This document shows positions 8,252-16,767 of a DNA stretch of 41,766 nucleotides, piece after piece. Source of the DNA: Mogibacterium sp. GTDB lineage: Bacteria; Bacillota; Clostridia; Peptostreptococcales; Anaerovoracaceae. Every line of letters begins with the position of its first letter. Within the stretch, counting starts at the first letter, position 1. The DNA lies in NCBI GenBank assembly GCA_017433975.1, contig JAFRGD010000004.1, positions 1-41,766 of the forward strand, written 5' to 3'. Under the pieces are notes generated by a model that saw only the letters and a program-made list of their open reading frames with translations, was not told where the DNA came from and ran no database searches. The position numbers and the translations under genes are program-made.

Positions 8252-9334
8252 TTAATAGCTTTGATAATTCTCGATGTGGAACAGTTTTGGGACTTCCTCG
8301 CCGTGCAGGACCTCGAGGACGCCCGAAGCGAGCGCTTCCATTTCGAGGGCTCCCGGGATGATGTTGACCGGTGCGATCCAGCCCACGCGGTCGATGATCA
8401 GGTCCGTCAAAGGCTTACAATATGCCGGGCCGCCGGTCAGAATGATCTGATCGATCTGGCCCTTTCCGACGGAAGCCATGAGCGCGGTATACTTGCCGAG
8501 CTGGTACGCCCAGAACTCCAGCACGCGGACCGCCTCCGGGTCGCCGGCTTTGTAACGGTCCTCGACTTCAAAGAGGTCGTTGGTCCCGAGAAGCGAAATC
8601 AGGCCGCCCTTGGAGTCGAACATCTCCCGCAGTTCCTGCTTGGTGTAGTTTCCGCTGGTCGCCATGTTGAGGACCTCACCGGTGGAGAGGACGCCCGCGC
8701 GGGTCGTGGACATCGGGCCCTCACCCGTGGAGATTGTGTCGATGATCTTGCCGTCCTTGTGGATGTTGATGCTCACGCCGCCGCCCATGTGCACGACGAC
8801 GAAGCAGCAGTCCGCGTATTTGCGGCCGAGGCTCTTGGCCGCTTTCTTCGCGACCGCGCGCGTGTTCAGCGCGTGGGTTCCGTTCTTGCGGATGATCCCC
8901 TTGAGACCGGTCATCCGCGCGATCGGCAGCGTTTCGTTGGTTCCGACCGCGTCGTAGATGTACGCTTTAATCCCGAGCTCGTCCGCGATTTCCTTACCGA
9001 TGACCGCCGCGTAATTGGACGCGTGACCGTTTTCCGGCTTGAGACACGCCTCCACGAGGTCGTCGTTGACCTCATACGCGCCGCCCTGCATGTTGAAGAT
9101 GGTGCCGCCCCGCGCCGCGATGGCGTCGAGCTTGCTCACGTCAAAGCCCTCGTCCTTGAGGACTTGCATGAGGATCTTCTTGCGGTACTGGATCTTTTCC
9201 AACTTGGTCGGAAGCGCGTCGAGCTCCTCCACGGAGTGCATGATATTCTTGGTAAACACCGGCGTTTCGTCCTCGAACCAGCCGATCTTGGTGGACGTCG
9301 CGCCCGGGTTGATGACTAAAATGTTGTAAGCCAT
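8252..9334 (-). CDS. buk: Butyrate kinase
   Basis: 360 aa, normal length for the family. It belongs to the acetate/butyrate kinase ASKHA superfamily: N-terminal VINPGATSTKIGW phosphate motif, VHMGGGVSINIHKDGK, STGEGPMSTTRAG and ILTGGPAYCKP. It interconverts butyryl phosphate + ADP and butyrate + ATP, the ATP-yielding last step of butyrate fermentation or the first step of branched-chain/butyrate uptake. The ATG at 9334 has AGGAG before it; the longer ORF to 9364 is not supported. No phosphate butyryltransferase (ptb) lies next to it. A lipoprotein gene is 30 bases upstream and shares its promoter. Confidence 0.93.
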   Translation of the reverse strand: MAYNILVINPGATSTKIGWFEDETPVFTKNIMHSVEELDALPTKLEKIQYRKKILMQVLKDEGFDVSKLDAIAARGGTIFNMQGGAYEVNDDLVEACLKPENGHASNYAAVIGKEIADELGIKAYIYDAVGTNETLPIARMTGLKGIIRKNGTHALNTRAVAKKAAKSLGRKYADCCFVVVHMGGGVSINIHKDGKIIDTISTGEGPMSTTRAGVLSTGEVLNMATSGNYTKQELREMFDSKGGLISLLGTNDLFEVEDRYKAGDPEAVRVLEFWAYQLGKYTALMASVGKGQIDQIILTGGPAYCKPLTDLIIDRVGWIAPVNIIPGALEMEALASGVLEVLHGEEVPKLFHIENYQSY

Positions 9335-9364
9335 GTCGGTTTTCTCCTTCTTCCATTGAAACAA

Positions 9365-10108
9365 TTACTCTTTCGCCAGATCCGCGGTCAGGACGACCTG
9401 TTCGTAGTCCGCGATGTAATCGTACTCCGCACCGGCCGCCTGGATCAGTTCGACGTACATCAGCGTCCTTGCCCGTGGGTTGTTGATCGCCGTCAGAATG
9501 TGCTCGCAGTCGACGCCGGACAGATTGTACGTGTACCGTTTCGTCACCGCAAACATCCCATTATTGAGCAGAAACATCGTCACGTCGCCCTCCTGGAGGT
9601 CGCGGAGATTCTCCATCGCGGTCAGGTCTTCGCGCTTCCTCTCAAATATGATGTAGTGCGCGTCATACAAATCGTAATCCTTCAGCTTTGACTCGCTCGC
9701 GTCAAAGCCGGTGATCTCAATCATCCCGAGGTTCTCCCCGGTTGCGGCGTAATACGACGTCACCGGGGCGTGCAGATTGTCGTCGCCGCGCTTGCTCTCG
9801 AGCTCTCCATAGTAGTCCGGAATGCGGAAGGCCGTTCCGCCCTTGGTTATCGTGAAGTATCTCGTCGCGTGGCGCGAATTGGCCGCCTCCCCGCCGTCCC
9901 CCAGAATCGGGTGCTCGAGATACGGTACGTCCGCCATCAGCGTTCCGTCCCCTGTATAGACCACCTCCGAAGGAGGCTCGATTTCGAGGGCTTCATTGTT
10001 CTTTCCGGTTTCCTCCGGGACGCCGCCCTGGTCCGACGATCCGCCGCACGCGGCGAGCGTCACCGCCATCGCGAGCAGCAGCAACAGCGCCAGCCATCTC
10101 TTTTTCAT
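9365..10108 (-). CDS. Lipoprotein of unknown function
   Basis: 247 aa with a signal peptide ending in the lipobox LAAC (Cys21), then a Gly/Ser/Glu-rich linker and a soluble domain of about 190 residues. I do not recognise the domain. It has a C-terminal stretch (CEHILTAINNPRARTLMYVEL) and many Tyr/Asp. It is expressed from a good promoter at 10139-10167 and is followed after 30 bases by butyrate kinase. The pairing may be coincidental; no function is proposed. Confidence 0.75.
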   Translation of the reverse strand: MKKRWLALLLLLAMAVTLAACGGSSDQGGVPEETGKNNEALEIEPPSEVVYTGDGTLMADVPYLEHPILGDGGEAANSRHATRYFTITKGGTAFRIPDYYGELESKRGDDNLHAPVTSYYAATGENLGMIEITGFDASESKLKDYDLYDAHYIIFERKREDLTAMENLRDLQEGDVTMFLLNNGMFAVTKRYTYNLSGVDCEHILTAINNPRARTLMYVELIQAAGAEYDYIADYEQVVLTADLAKE

Positions 10109-10138
10109 CCGTCTTCCCCCTTTTGTTCATGTGATATC

Positions 10139-10167
10139 AGTATATCATCTGCGCGCATGTCCGACAA
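10139..10167 (-). promoter_or_regulatory. Promoter for the lipoprotein-butyrate kinase operon
   Basis: Minus strand: -35 TTGTCG (10162-10167), 17-base spacer, -10 TATACT (10139-10144). The lipoprotein ATG is about 30 bases downstream, preceded by GGGGGAAG. Confidence 0.7.
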
Positions 10168-10199
10168 TAAAAAAGCGGACCGCGACAAGGTCCGCTTTT
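10165..10199 (-). terminator. Intrinsic terminator after the first ornithine cyclodeaminase gene
   Basis: Perfect 11-bp stem AAAAGCGGACC (10171-10181) with GGTCCGCTTTT (10189-10199), loop GCGACAA. T-run TTTTTTATTG follows on the minus strand. It slightly overlaps the -35 region of the next promoter. Confidence 0.9.
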
Positions 10200-10229
10200 G
10201 AATCTATCACAAAATGTTCGCGTCCGGCA

Positions 10230-11279
10230 TTACGTCCAAATCGGGTTGTCCCACATGGTCCACTTGGTCCCGATGCCCATCTCCTTGGCGCGGAGGTAGA
10301 GCATGTTGGCGCAAGCGATGTCGACGCAGCCCATGCCCATGGTCTCGCAGAAGACGAACTGGTCGTCCGACGTCCGCCCCGGCGCCTTGCCGGTGACGAC
10401 GTCCTTGATCTCAACGCACTGCGCCTGTGCCAGCAGCCCCTTGGCGGAGAGCCGGCGCACCGGCGAGTCGAGGTGCGAGATTTGTTCGAAACTGTCGAGG
10501 ACGATGTGGTCTGCGGCGAGCATGATCTCGTCGTCAAAGGAATACGACTCCATCTGAATGCAGGTGCAGTTGGCCTTGAGCCAGTCTTTTTTGATAAAGG
10601 TGCTCCGCGCGGTCGTCTCGGTTACGATGAGGTCCGCCCCGGTGACCGCCTCCTCTACGCTGCTCATCGGTACGACCTTCGGTGCGACCTTGTAAAGCCC
10701 GCCCTCGGCGAACTCCGCCGCAAGCGCCTCCGCCTTCGCGAGGTCGAGGTCCACGATCCGGATCTCCTCAAGGCTCGGAACCGCCGCGGCCTGCGACATG
10801 ATCATCGTGCGGCCGATGACGCCCGCGCCGATCAGCGCTGCGACCTTGGAGTCCTTGCGCGCGTTGTATTTTGCGACGACGCCGGCCGCCGCGGCCGTCC
10901 GCATCGCCGTGATGATCGTCCCGTCCATGATCGCCTTCGGCATCATCGTCTTCGGGTCGGACAGCAGCACGACGTCCAGGCCGTAAGGGACCTTGTACAT
11001 CTTGACGTTGTCCACGGCCTCCGCCGCCCACTTAAAGCCGACGACCTCGTTCTCGCCGCCGACGTAAGCCGGCATCGACATGCCGTAGGACTTCCAGTGG
11101 TCGAAGTCCGGCATCGGCAGGAAGATTTTGGCCGGCTGGATGACGTTGCCTTCGCCGAGCATCTTAAAAGTGTGCTCCGTCGCCTCGAGGATCAGCGACA
11201 TGTCGAGCAGGCCCGCCTGGATGACTTCCTCCTGCTTGAGTAGCAGGATCTCCGGTAACAGATCAGGTTTCTTATCCAT
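10230..11279 (-). CDS. Ornithine cyclodeaminase/mu-crystallin family protein, paralogue 1
   Basis: 349 aa. NAD(P)-binding Rossmann core with AALIGAGVIGRTM (about 147-159) and RIVDLDLAKAEALA. Upstream lies the substrate region (VGFKWAAEAV, DGTIITAMRTAAAAG) of the OCD/mu-crystallin family. Members convert ornithine to proline plus ammonia, or reduce/deaminate other amino or imino acids. In Clostridia, proteins of this length are sometimes labelled tyramine oxidase subunit B, so the substrate is open. It is a close paralogue of the protein at 11510-12556 (same length and same ends, GTKWTMWD versus GTELTLWD). SD is AAGAAGGG. Confidence 0.85.
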   Translation of the reverse strand: MDKKPDLLPEILLLKQEEVIQAGLLDMSLILEATEHTFKMLGEGNVIQPAKIFLPMPDFDHWKSYGMSMPAYVGGENEVVGFKWAAEAVDNVKMYKVPYGLDVVLLSDPKTMMPKAIMDGTIITAMRTAAAAGVVAKYNARKDSKVAALIGAGVIGRTMIMSQAAAVPSLEEIRIVDLDLAKAEALAAEFAEGGLYKVAPKVVPMSSVEEAVTGADLIVTETTARSTFIKKDWLKANCTCIQMESYSFDDEIMLAADHIVLDSFEQISHLDSPVRRLSAKGLLAQAQCVEIKDVVTGKAPGRTSDDQFVFCETMGMGCVDIACANMLYLRAKEMGIGTKWTMWDNPIWT

Positions 11280-11306
11280 CGTTATGTATCCCTTCTTGTT
11301 TTACTA

Positions 11307-11334
11307 ATTATATATATTGTCTAAAGATTGAAGC
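11307..11334 (-). promoter_or_regulatory. Possible promoter for OCD paralogue 1
   Basis: AT-rich stretch with a perfect -10 TATAAT (11307-11312) but only a weak -35 (GCTTCA, 16 bases away). It would let the second gene be expressed independently of the first. It adjoins element copy B. Confidence 0.4.
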
Positions 11335-11335
11335 G

Positions 11336-11494
11336 CTGGCTGTGCTGAACTGAGGGGCCCGTACAGGCGTACGGCTCCCGCCTCGGTCCGGCGACGCAGC
11401 GGTGCTAAGTTCTCGCTTCGCGGATGCTCGCGAATCACTAAGCACCGGCTGCCGGAAAGCCGCCTGTACGGGACCCTCATCCCGGCACAGCCGG
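11336..11494 (+). repeat. Dispersed structured element, copy B
   Basis: Arms: GGCTGTGC (11338-11345) pairs with GCACAGCC (11485-11492), and CCGTACAGGCG (11359-11369) with CGCCTGTACGG (11461-11471). Conserved core on the plus strand: TACGGCTCCCGCCTCG, GACGCAG-CGGTGCTAAG and CTAAGCACCGGCT. The internal helix is CCGGC/GCCGG here, where copy A has CCGAC/GTCGG. A small apical hairpin TTCGCG/CGCGAA caps it. It lies between the two OCD genes, starting 15 bases after the stop of paralogue 2 in the direction of transcription. Confidence 0.85.
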
Positions 11495-11509
11495 CTCTCC
11501 ATCTTTATA

Positions 11510-12556
11510 CTACACCCACAGCGGCGTATCCCAGAGCGTCAGCTCGGTGCCGATGCCCATGTCCTTCGCCTGGTGGTACAGTTTGTTCGCGATGGCGATG
11601 TCGACCATGCCCATGCCCATCGTCTTGCAGAAGACCATCTGCCCGTCCGACGTCCGGGCCGGCACCGCACCTGTTACGATGTCCTTGAGCTCGACGGCGT
11701 CGTCCTTGGTGATCTTGCCCTCCTCGTTGAGCGTCTGCACGATGCCCGCGTGGTGCAGCAGCTGCTCGTAGCTGTCGACCGCGACGATGTCCGCCGCGAG
11801 CAGGCAGTCGTGCTCGAACGACTCGCGCTCCATCTGTATGCACGTCACGTTCGGCTTCAGCCATTCTTTCTTGATGAAAGGTTTCCGCGACGTCGTCTCG
11901 GTCACGATGATGTCCGCGCCTTGGACCGCTTCCTGTGCGCTGGTCATCGGGACGACCTTGGCCGCAATCTTGTAAAGGCCGCCCTCCGCGAATTCCGCCG
12001 CGACGTCCTCGGCTTTGGCGAGGTCAAGATCGACCAGGTGAATCTCCTCGAGGGTCGGGATTGCCGCGGTCATCGCCATGATCATGGTGCGGCCGATGAC
12101 GCCGGCACCGATCAGGGCAGCCGTCTTGGCGCCCGGCACCGCCAGGTATTTTGCAAAGACGCCGGCCGTTGCGCTCGTCCGCATGGCGGTCGTGATCGTT
12201 CCGTCGAGGATCGCCTTCGGGAACATCGTCTTTGGATTCGACAGGATTACGACGTCGATTCCGTATGGGACGCCCTGCATCTTTGGATTATTTACCGACT
12301 CCGCGGCCCACTTGATGCCGCAGACCTCCTCGGTTCCATCATTTATATAAGCCGGCATCGCGTTGCCAAACGACTCCCAGTTGTCGTCGTCCGGCATGCC
12401 CAGCTTCATCTTTGGCGGCTGGATGACCTTGCCCTCGCCCTGCGCGCGGAACGTCTTCTCTGTCTCTGCGAGAATCATGTCCATGTCGAGCAGGCCCGCC
12501 TTGATGACGTCCTCCTGCTTCAGAAATAAGATCTCAGGAATGATATCCGGTTTCAT
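11510..12556 (-). CDS. Ornithine cyclodeaminase/mu-crystallin family protein, paralogue 2
   Basis: 348 aa. The ATG at 12556 has GGAGG five bases before it, so the in-frame extension to 12619 is rejected. Same architecture as paralogue 1: AALIGAGVIGRTMIM, LVDLDLAKAEDVA, CGIKWAAESV, DGTITTAMRTSATAG. By eye about two thirds of residues match paralogue 1, indicating tandem duplication then divergence. It is expressed from a consensus promoter that is divergent from the amino-acid binding protein gene, so the enzyme pair and the transporter protein may respond to the same amino acid (inference). Confidence 0.85.
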   Translation of the reverse strand: MKPDIIPEILFLKQEDVIKAGLLDMDMILAETEKTFRAQGEGKVIQPPKMKLGMPDDDNWESFGNAMPAYINDGTEEVCGIKWAAESVNNPKMQGVPYGIDVVILSNPKTMFPKAILDGTITTAMRTSATAGVFAKYLAVPGAKTAALIGAGVIGRTMIMAMTAAIPTLEEIHLVDLDLAKAEDVAAEFAEGGLYKIAAKVVPMTSAQEAVQGADIIVTETTSRKPFIKKEWLKPNVTCIQMERESFEHDCLLAADIVAVDSYEQLLHHAGIVQTLNEEGKITKDDAVELKDIVTGAVPARTSDGQMVFCKTMGMGMVDIAIANKLYHQAKDMGIGTELTLWDTPLWV

Positions 12557-12624
12557 GAATTCCTCCATTATTATATGCATCATTTTGAAGTGCCTTTGAG
12601 ATGCCTCTCCCCGGCACAATACTG

Positions 12625-12653
12625 ATTATATTTATACGCAATTCATCTGTCAA
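12625..12653 (-). promoter_or_regulatory. Consensus promoter for the OCD genes
   Basis: Minus strand: -35 TTGACA (12648-12653), 17-base spacer, -10 TATAAT (12625-12630). The stretch TTATATTTATAC occurs here (12627-12638) and again at 12669-12680, making a direct repeat about 42 bases apart. An AATTATTCAT half-site resembling ArgR boxes lies at 12683-12692. A shared regulator for the divergent genes is plausible but unproven. Confidence 0.8.
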
Positions 12654-12710
12654 GACCGCATATTGCACTTATATTTATACATAATTATTCATATTTTTTC
12701 AGAAAAGTTG

Positions 12711-12739
12711 TTGACAACCCCAGGTTTATGCGTTATAGT
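12711..12739 (+). promoter_or_regulatory. Promoter for the amino-acid binding protein
   Basis: -35 TTGACA (12711-12716), exact 17-base spacer, -10 TATAGT (12734-12739). ATGCGT (12728-12733) and ACGCAT (12754-12759) form an inverted repeat across the -10 and start site, a possible operator. Confidence 0.85.
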
Positions 12740-12794
12740 TGGTGCATACTTAAACGCATTTACGCAAGAAAATACTTTTCGGGAGGACTACACA

Positions 12795-13619
12795 ATGAAA
12801 ACCAATACGTTAAAGAAATTACTGGCCATCTGCCTCTGCCTGACCATGGCGATCGTCTTTGCGGCCTGCAGCGGCGGCGGATCGGAGGATGAGGGCGGCG
12901 GCGACGAGGGCGAGACCCTGACAATCGTCGCGGTCACCGAAGCGACCTACCCTCCGTTCGAGAGCGTGGACGAGGAAGGCAACATCGTCGGCTTCGACAT
13001 CGACCTGATTTATGCAATCGCGGAGGACCAGGGCTTCAACGTCGAGATCCAGAACATCAACTTCGACGCACTGATTCCAACCGTCGAGTCTCACCAGGCG
13101 GACATGATCATCGCCGGCATCAGTGAGAATCCGGAGCGTGCGGAGCACGTCGCGTTCACCAATCCGTATTACAACTCCGGCAACTTCCTCATGGTCATGG
13201 CCGACAGCGACATCAACAGCGAAGCGGACATCCCGACGGATGCCAAGATCGGCGCCCAGACCGGAACGACCTGCGCTGATTACGCACAGGCATTCGTCGC
13301 GGACGGCAAGGCGGCCGAGGTCGTCATCCTCGACCAGACCACGACCATGGTACTCCAGCTCGAGAACGGCGACATCCAGGTCATCGTCGGCGACAAGCCG
13401 GTTCTGGACGAGTACGTTGCGAAGAGCGGCGGCAAGTACAAACTCGCGGGCCCGTTCTCCTATGAGACCGGTGATGGAATGCTCAAGATGGCGGTCGCGA
13501 AGGATAATCCGGAGCTCCTCGAGAAGCTGAACACCGGCCTTGCCAACATCATGGCCAACGGCAAATACCAGGAGATCTGCGACAAGTGGGGCATTGGCGG
13601 ACTCGATACTGCAGAGTAA
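12795..13619 (+). CDS. Amino-acid ABC transporter substrate-binding lipoprotein (orphan)
   Basis: 274 aa. Signal peptide with lipobox VFAAC, an acidic Gly-rich linker, then a type 2 periplasmic-binding fold of the polar amino-acid class: TEATYPPFESVDEEGNIVGF, DIDLIYAIAEDQG, GAQTGTTCADYA. It should capture an amino acid at the cell surface. The ATG at 12795 with GGGAGGA is chosen; the longer ORF from 12663 crosses the promoter. No permease or ATPase gene follows: a terminator comes directly after, so its membrane partners must be elsewhere. It is divergent from the OCD genes, which suggests ornithine or a related amino acid as ligand (inference). Confidence 0.9.
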   Translation: MKTNTLKKLLAICLCLTMAIVFAACSGGGSEDEGGGDEGETLTIVAVTEATYPPFESVDEEGNIVGFDIDLIYAIAEDQGFNVEIQNINFDALIPTVESHQADMIIAGISENPERAEHVAFTNPYYNSGNFLMVMADSDINSEADIPTDAKIGAQTGTTCADYAQAFVADGKAAEVVILDQTTTMVLQLENGDIQVIVGDKPVLDEYVAKSGGKYKLAGPFSYETGDGMLKMAVAKDNPELLEKLNTGLANIMANGKYQEICDKWGIGGLDTAE

Positions 13620-13640
13620 TTTCCCGAAGGGTAACACAAT

Positions 13641-13682
13641 AAAAAACAAAACGGCGCGGCGAGTTCACCGCGCTGTTTTGTT
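13641..13682. terminator. Bidirectional terminator between the binding protein and the ThrE exporter
   Basis: Stem CAAAACGGCGCGG (13647-13659) with CCGCGCTGTTTTG (13668-13680), one mismatch. A-rich and T-rich flanks serve both convergent genes. Confidence 0.88.
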
Positions 13683-13714
13683 ATGTGCATGTTTTGTCAT
13701 TCGCAAAATGTTTT

Positions 13715-14956
13715 TTATTTCTTCCCGATTCCCAGATATCCGTGCGCAATCAGCGAAGCGTATTTGGTGAGGACCTCGACGATGATGAAGCCGAACGCAA
13801 TCCCGAGGCATGTAGTGAGCAATGAATAGCCCTGCTGCGTGTACATCTCGTGGTTCTTCATCATCAGGCCGAAGACCGTATAGTAGAGCGAAGCGCCCGG
13901 AATCAGCGGGAAGACGCTCGCCGTCAGGAAAATCGTAGCCGGGGCTTTGTTGACCCGCGCCATGATGCCTGCATACGCCGCGACAAAGGCGGCCGCGACC
14001 AGCGTCGCCACGAAGTTCGTCGCTTCGATGTATTGGTAGGCCAGAAGGTACACCGCCCAGGTGCAGAAGGCGCCGATGCCGGAAAAGATGATCTGCCGGC
14101 CCTTGATCCCGAACAGAAGCGCAAAGCCGACGCATCCGACCGTACCGAAGAGGAGCTGGAGTGCGGCATTTGGAATCAGTTCGTAGATCTGAATCAGGTT
14201 CACCGTCTCCCGGAACGCGAGCATCGCCAGCGAGATTCCGATCGCGATGCCGGCCGCGCCGAGGACGGCGTTGCTGATGGTACTGATGCCGGACAGTGTG
14301 TTCCGCTGCAACAGGTCCCGGATACCGTTGGTCAGCCCCAGTCCGCTGATCAGCAGCATGATGACGCCGATGGTGATCGTACTCATGTTGTGACCGACCT
14401 GCCCGTAGACCAGCAGGATCGTCATGACTTCCATCATGAAGGCGATCAGCGTGTTGTAAATCAACGGATTCGTCTCGTGCCGACGGATGGTCTCACCGAC
14501 CCGTGTAGCTGCCAGAACGACCATTCCGGCTACAAAGGCGTCCGCCGCGTCCCCGTTGAAGAACACCGTAAAGCAGGACGCAGCCATGACCGAAGCCAGA
14601 TACTTGACCCACCGCCTGAGTCCCGGCCGCGCCAGGACTTCCGCCAGTTTGATCTCGAGTACCGCCGGGTCCGGCGTGTTCGCGCACGCAAACCGCGACA
14701 GATTGTTGAGGTAGTCCAGCCGGTCCAGGTTGGTCGCAATGCCGCCGACCTCCCGGATCTGCGTGTAGATCTCCCCGTCGTTCGTCTCAACGGTCGCCTG
14801 AATGCACGACGAAATGACCCAGACGTTGTGGCGCGCAAAACCATACGCGTCCAGCATTCTGCGTACACTGTCCTCCACGCGCCAGATCTCGGCGCCGGAG
14901 ATGATCATTTCTTTCCCGATATCTAAGATGACTTTCAGCAGTCTCTGATGGTCCAA
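13715..14956 (-). CDS. Threonine/serine exporter (ThrE family, fused two-domain form)
   Basis: 413 aa. The N-terminal half (about 1-250) is the ThrE (YjjP-like) domain: SGAEIWRVEDSVRRML and a hydrolase-like cytoplasmic region before about five membrane helices. The C-terminal half (about 270-410) is the smaller YjjB-like membrane domain with ASVFPLIPGASLYYTVFG. The fusion of both parts in one chain is the common Gram-positive form. Export of threonine/serine is the known role of ThrE; the substrate here is inferred. It uses a TTG start with GAGGTG upstream. Confidence 0.88.
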   Translation of the reverse strand: MDHQRLLKVILDIGKEMIISGAEIWRVEDSVRRMLDAYGFARHNVWVISSCIQATVETNDGEIYTQIREVGGIATNLDRLDYLNNLSRFACANTPDPAVLEIKLAEVLARPGLRRWVKYLASVMAASCFTVFFNGDAADAFVAGMVVLAATRVGETIRRHETNPLIYNTLIAFMMEVMTILLVYGQVGHNMSTITIGVIMLLISGLGLTNGIRDLLQRNTLSGISTISNAVLGAAGIAIGISLAMLAFRETVNLIQIYELIPNAALQLLFGTVGCVGFALLFGIKGRQIIFSGIGAFCTWAVYLLAYQYIEATNFVATLVAAAFVAAYAGIMARVNKAPATIFLTASVFPLIPGASLYYTVFGLMMKNHEMYTQQGYSLLTTCLGIAFGFIIVEVLTKYASLIAHGYLGIGKK

Positions 14957-14974
14957 CGATGCACCTCAATCGTA

Positions 14975-15451
14975 TTATTTCATCCGGATGGACTTGATCC
15001 GCTGCGGTTCGCGCGGCTTGTCGCGGAAGTCGCGCTTGACGCTGACGATGCGGTCCGCCTCCTCCATGCCGGAGACGATCTTGCCGAAGGCCGCATACTG
15101 TCCGTCGAGGTGCGGGGAGTCCGCGACCATGATGAAGAACTGCGAGCCGGCCGAGTTCGGATGCATGGCTCTCGCCATCGAAAGTACGCCGCGGGTATGC
15201 TTCAGGTCGTTCTTGAAGCCGTTCGCGGTGAATTCGCCCTTGATCGTGTAACCCGGGCCGCCGGTTCCGGTTCCGTTCGGGCAGCCGCCCTGGATCATAA
15301 AGCCCGGAATGACTCTGTGGAACGTAAGTCCGTCATAGAATCCCTTCTCCACCAGCGACACGAAGTTCGCGACGGTCTCCGGAGCGATGTCCTCGTAGAG
15401 TTCGCCCTCCATTACCGCACCGTTTTCCATTTCGATGACAAATTCTTTCAT
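14975..15451 (-). CDS. Cyclophilin-type peptidyl-prolyl cis-trans isomerase
   Basis: 158 aa, a single cyclophilin domain without signal peptide, so cytoplasmic. Active-site blocks are FHRVIPGFMIQGGCP, GVLSMARAMHPNSAGSQFFI and HLDGQYAAFGKI. It catalyses proline isomerisation during folding. It lies 18 bases upstream of the ThrE start and 18 bases after DUF445, so the three genes probably form one operon. Confidence 0.93.
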   Translation of the reverse strand: MKEFVIEMENGAVMEGELYEDIAPETVANFVSLVEKGFYDGLTFHRVIPGFMIQGGCPNGTGTGGPGYTIKGEFTANGFKNDLKHTRGVLSMARAMHPNSAGSQFFIMVADSPHLDGQYAAFGKIVSGMEEADRIVSVKRDFRDKPREPQRIKSIRMK

Positions 15452-15469
15452 AGCTATCCTCCCTTTTGA

Positions 15470-16348
15470 TTAGATAAAGATATTCAATGCCCCGATCAGA
15501 GCGCCGATGAGCGCACCGAGGCGGACGATGGTGTCGAGTTCTTTCTTCATGACCGAGAGCACGAGCCGCTCGAGCTCCTCCGCCGGCATCTCGTTGATCT
15601 TGCTCTCGATGATGCCGGCGATGTCGATCTGCCGGACGGCGGCGGCGATGCCCGCCTGCACCGCGTTCCGGTAGGTCGAAGCGATGAAGTCCCGCAGGCC
15701 GGTCTCGTCGACGTCGGACGACCGGAGCAGTCCGAGCAGCGACCTCCCGCGGACCGATTCCGACTGGCCGGATACGACAGAAAATATCTTATCATATCCC
15801 TCTTTCGCAAGAAAGTCTTTTATTTTGATCGCAAACGAAATCGTCATCTGGTCGCACATTTTTTCATTGACGACCATGGTGAGGACCGTGCCGTCCACCC
15901 GCTCCATGACGAGCTCCCGAACCGTCGGATAGAGCAGATCGAACAAGTCTACCCGCTGGAGCGCGCTGACGATCTCCCGCGTGACCGTATCGTCGATCCG
16001 GTAGATCAGCCGCTGGTACGCCGCGTCGTCCTCCGTGATGAAGCGCATGTCCTCCCGGATCTCCTGTCCCAGGACCTCCATCACCTTGTCGACGACCGCG
16101 GTCTCCGCCTCAGCCGACAGGAACCTGCCGCCGATGTCCTCCTCGGTCACGAGGTGTTTGGAGACCACTTCGCCGGCAGCCCGCGCGAGCCGGGCCTTGC
16201 CCTTTGGAATCGCGCCCGGCGTCAGCGGTACGCGGACACCAAAGATCCGCTTCTCGGTCCGCGGCCGGAAGAGCATCTTTACCGCTATGTAGTTCGTAAA
16301 ATAGCCGATTACCGCCCCGATGAGCGGTCCGGCGAGGTATTTGAGCAT
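15470..16348 (-). CDS. DUF445-family membrane-associated protein
   Basis: 292 aa. The N-terminal hydrophobic hairpin GPLIGAVIGYFTNYIAVKML followed by FRPR is the classic DUF445 opening. The middle is amphipathic and helical, and a C-terminal hydrophobic segment ends the protein. Bacillus YheB/YtwA-type relatives exist but the biochemical role is unknown. It heads the operon DUF445-cyclophilin-ThrE from a promoter at 16397-16424. Confidence 0.85.
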   Translation of the reverse strand: MLKYLAGPLIGAVIGYFTNYIAVKMLFRPRTEKRIFGVRVPLTPGAIPKGKARLARAAGEVVSKHLVTEEDIGGRFLSAEAETAVVDKVMEVLGQEIREDMRFITEDDAAYQRLIYRIDDTVTREIVSALQRVDLFDLLYPTVRELVMERVDGTVLTMVVNEKMCDQMTISFAIKIKDFLAKEGYDKIFSVVSGQSESVRGRSLLGLLRSSDVDETGLRDFIASTYRNAVQAGIAAAVRQIDIAGIIESKINEMPAEELERLVLSVMKKELDTIVRLGALIGALIGALNIFI

Positions 16349-16396
16349 TCTCTGTCCTTTCTAACCTGCAGGGGTCCATCTGCAAGCGCAAGACGC

Positions 16397-16424
16397 ATTA
16401 TAGCATACTTTTGTGATGAAACAA
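16397..16424 (-). promoter_or_regulatory. Promoter for the DUF445 operon
   Basis: Minus strand: -35 TTGTTT (16419-16424), 16-base spacer, -10 TATAAT (16397-16402). It lies between element copy C and the gene, so copy C is not in this 5' leader. Confidence 0.7.
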
Positions 16425-16477
16425 GGGTGAAACGGACTGCACTTTGTTAATTTCAATTTGTGGGTGGTTGGCAAAGC

Positions 16478-16623
16478 AGGAGGTGGCAGAGCCCGCGGAG
16501 CAGGTACGGCTCTCGCCTCGTTCCGGCAACGCAGCGGTACTACGCTCGGGCGGCGCGTTCCGCTTGCCAGTCGCTAAGTCCCGGCTGCCGGAAGGCCCTG
16601 CTCCGCGGACTCTGCCACCTCCT
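16478..16623 (+). repeat. Dispersed structured element, copy C
   Basis: A perfect 14-bp arm (16478-16491 with 16610-16623) and a perfect 12-bp arm, CCGCGGAGCAGG (16493-16504) with CCTGCTCCGCGG (16597-16608). Core: TACGGCTCTCGCCTCG, then TCCGGC paired with GCCGGA (a further compensated change), AACGCAG, and TCGCTAAG. The CGGTGC helix is partly decayed here (CGGTAC against GTCCCG). It lies between the divergent DUF445 and tyrS promoters, unattached to either mRNA as far as visible promoters tell. Confidence 0.85.
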
Positions 16624-16709
16624 CATCCTACAGTCACACACATCAACAATAACAAACCGCCTCGTCACCCCTATTTTATCCGATTTCACAAAAATGTATA
16701 ATATCCGTG

Positions 16710-16738
16710 TTGACAAATCACAATCGGGTTGTTATACT
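16710..16738 (+). promoter_or_regulatory. Promoter for the tyrS leader
   Basis: -35 TTGACA (16710-16715), 17-base spacer, -10 TATACT (16733-16738). Expected start near 16745, giving about 23 bases before the leader-peptide ATG. Confidence 0.88.
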
Positions 16739-16767
16739 TTAATAAATATTGGAAAGGATCGGACCTC

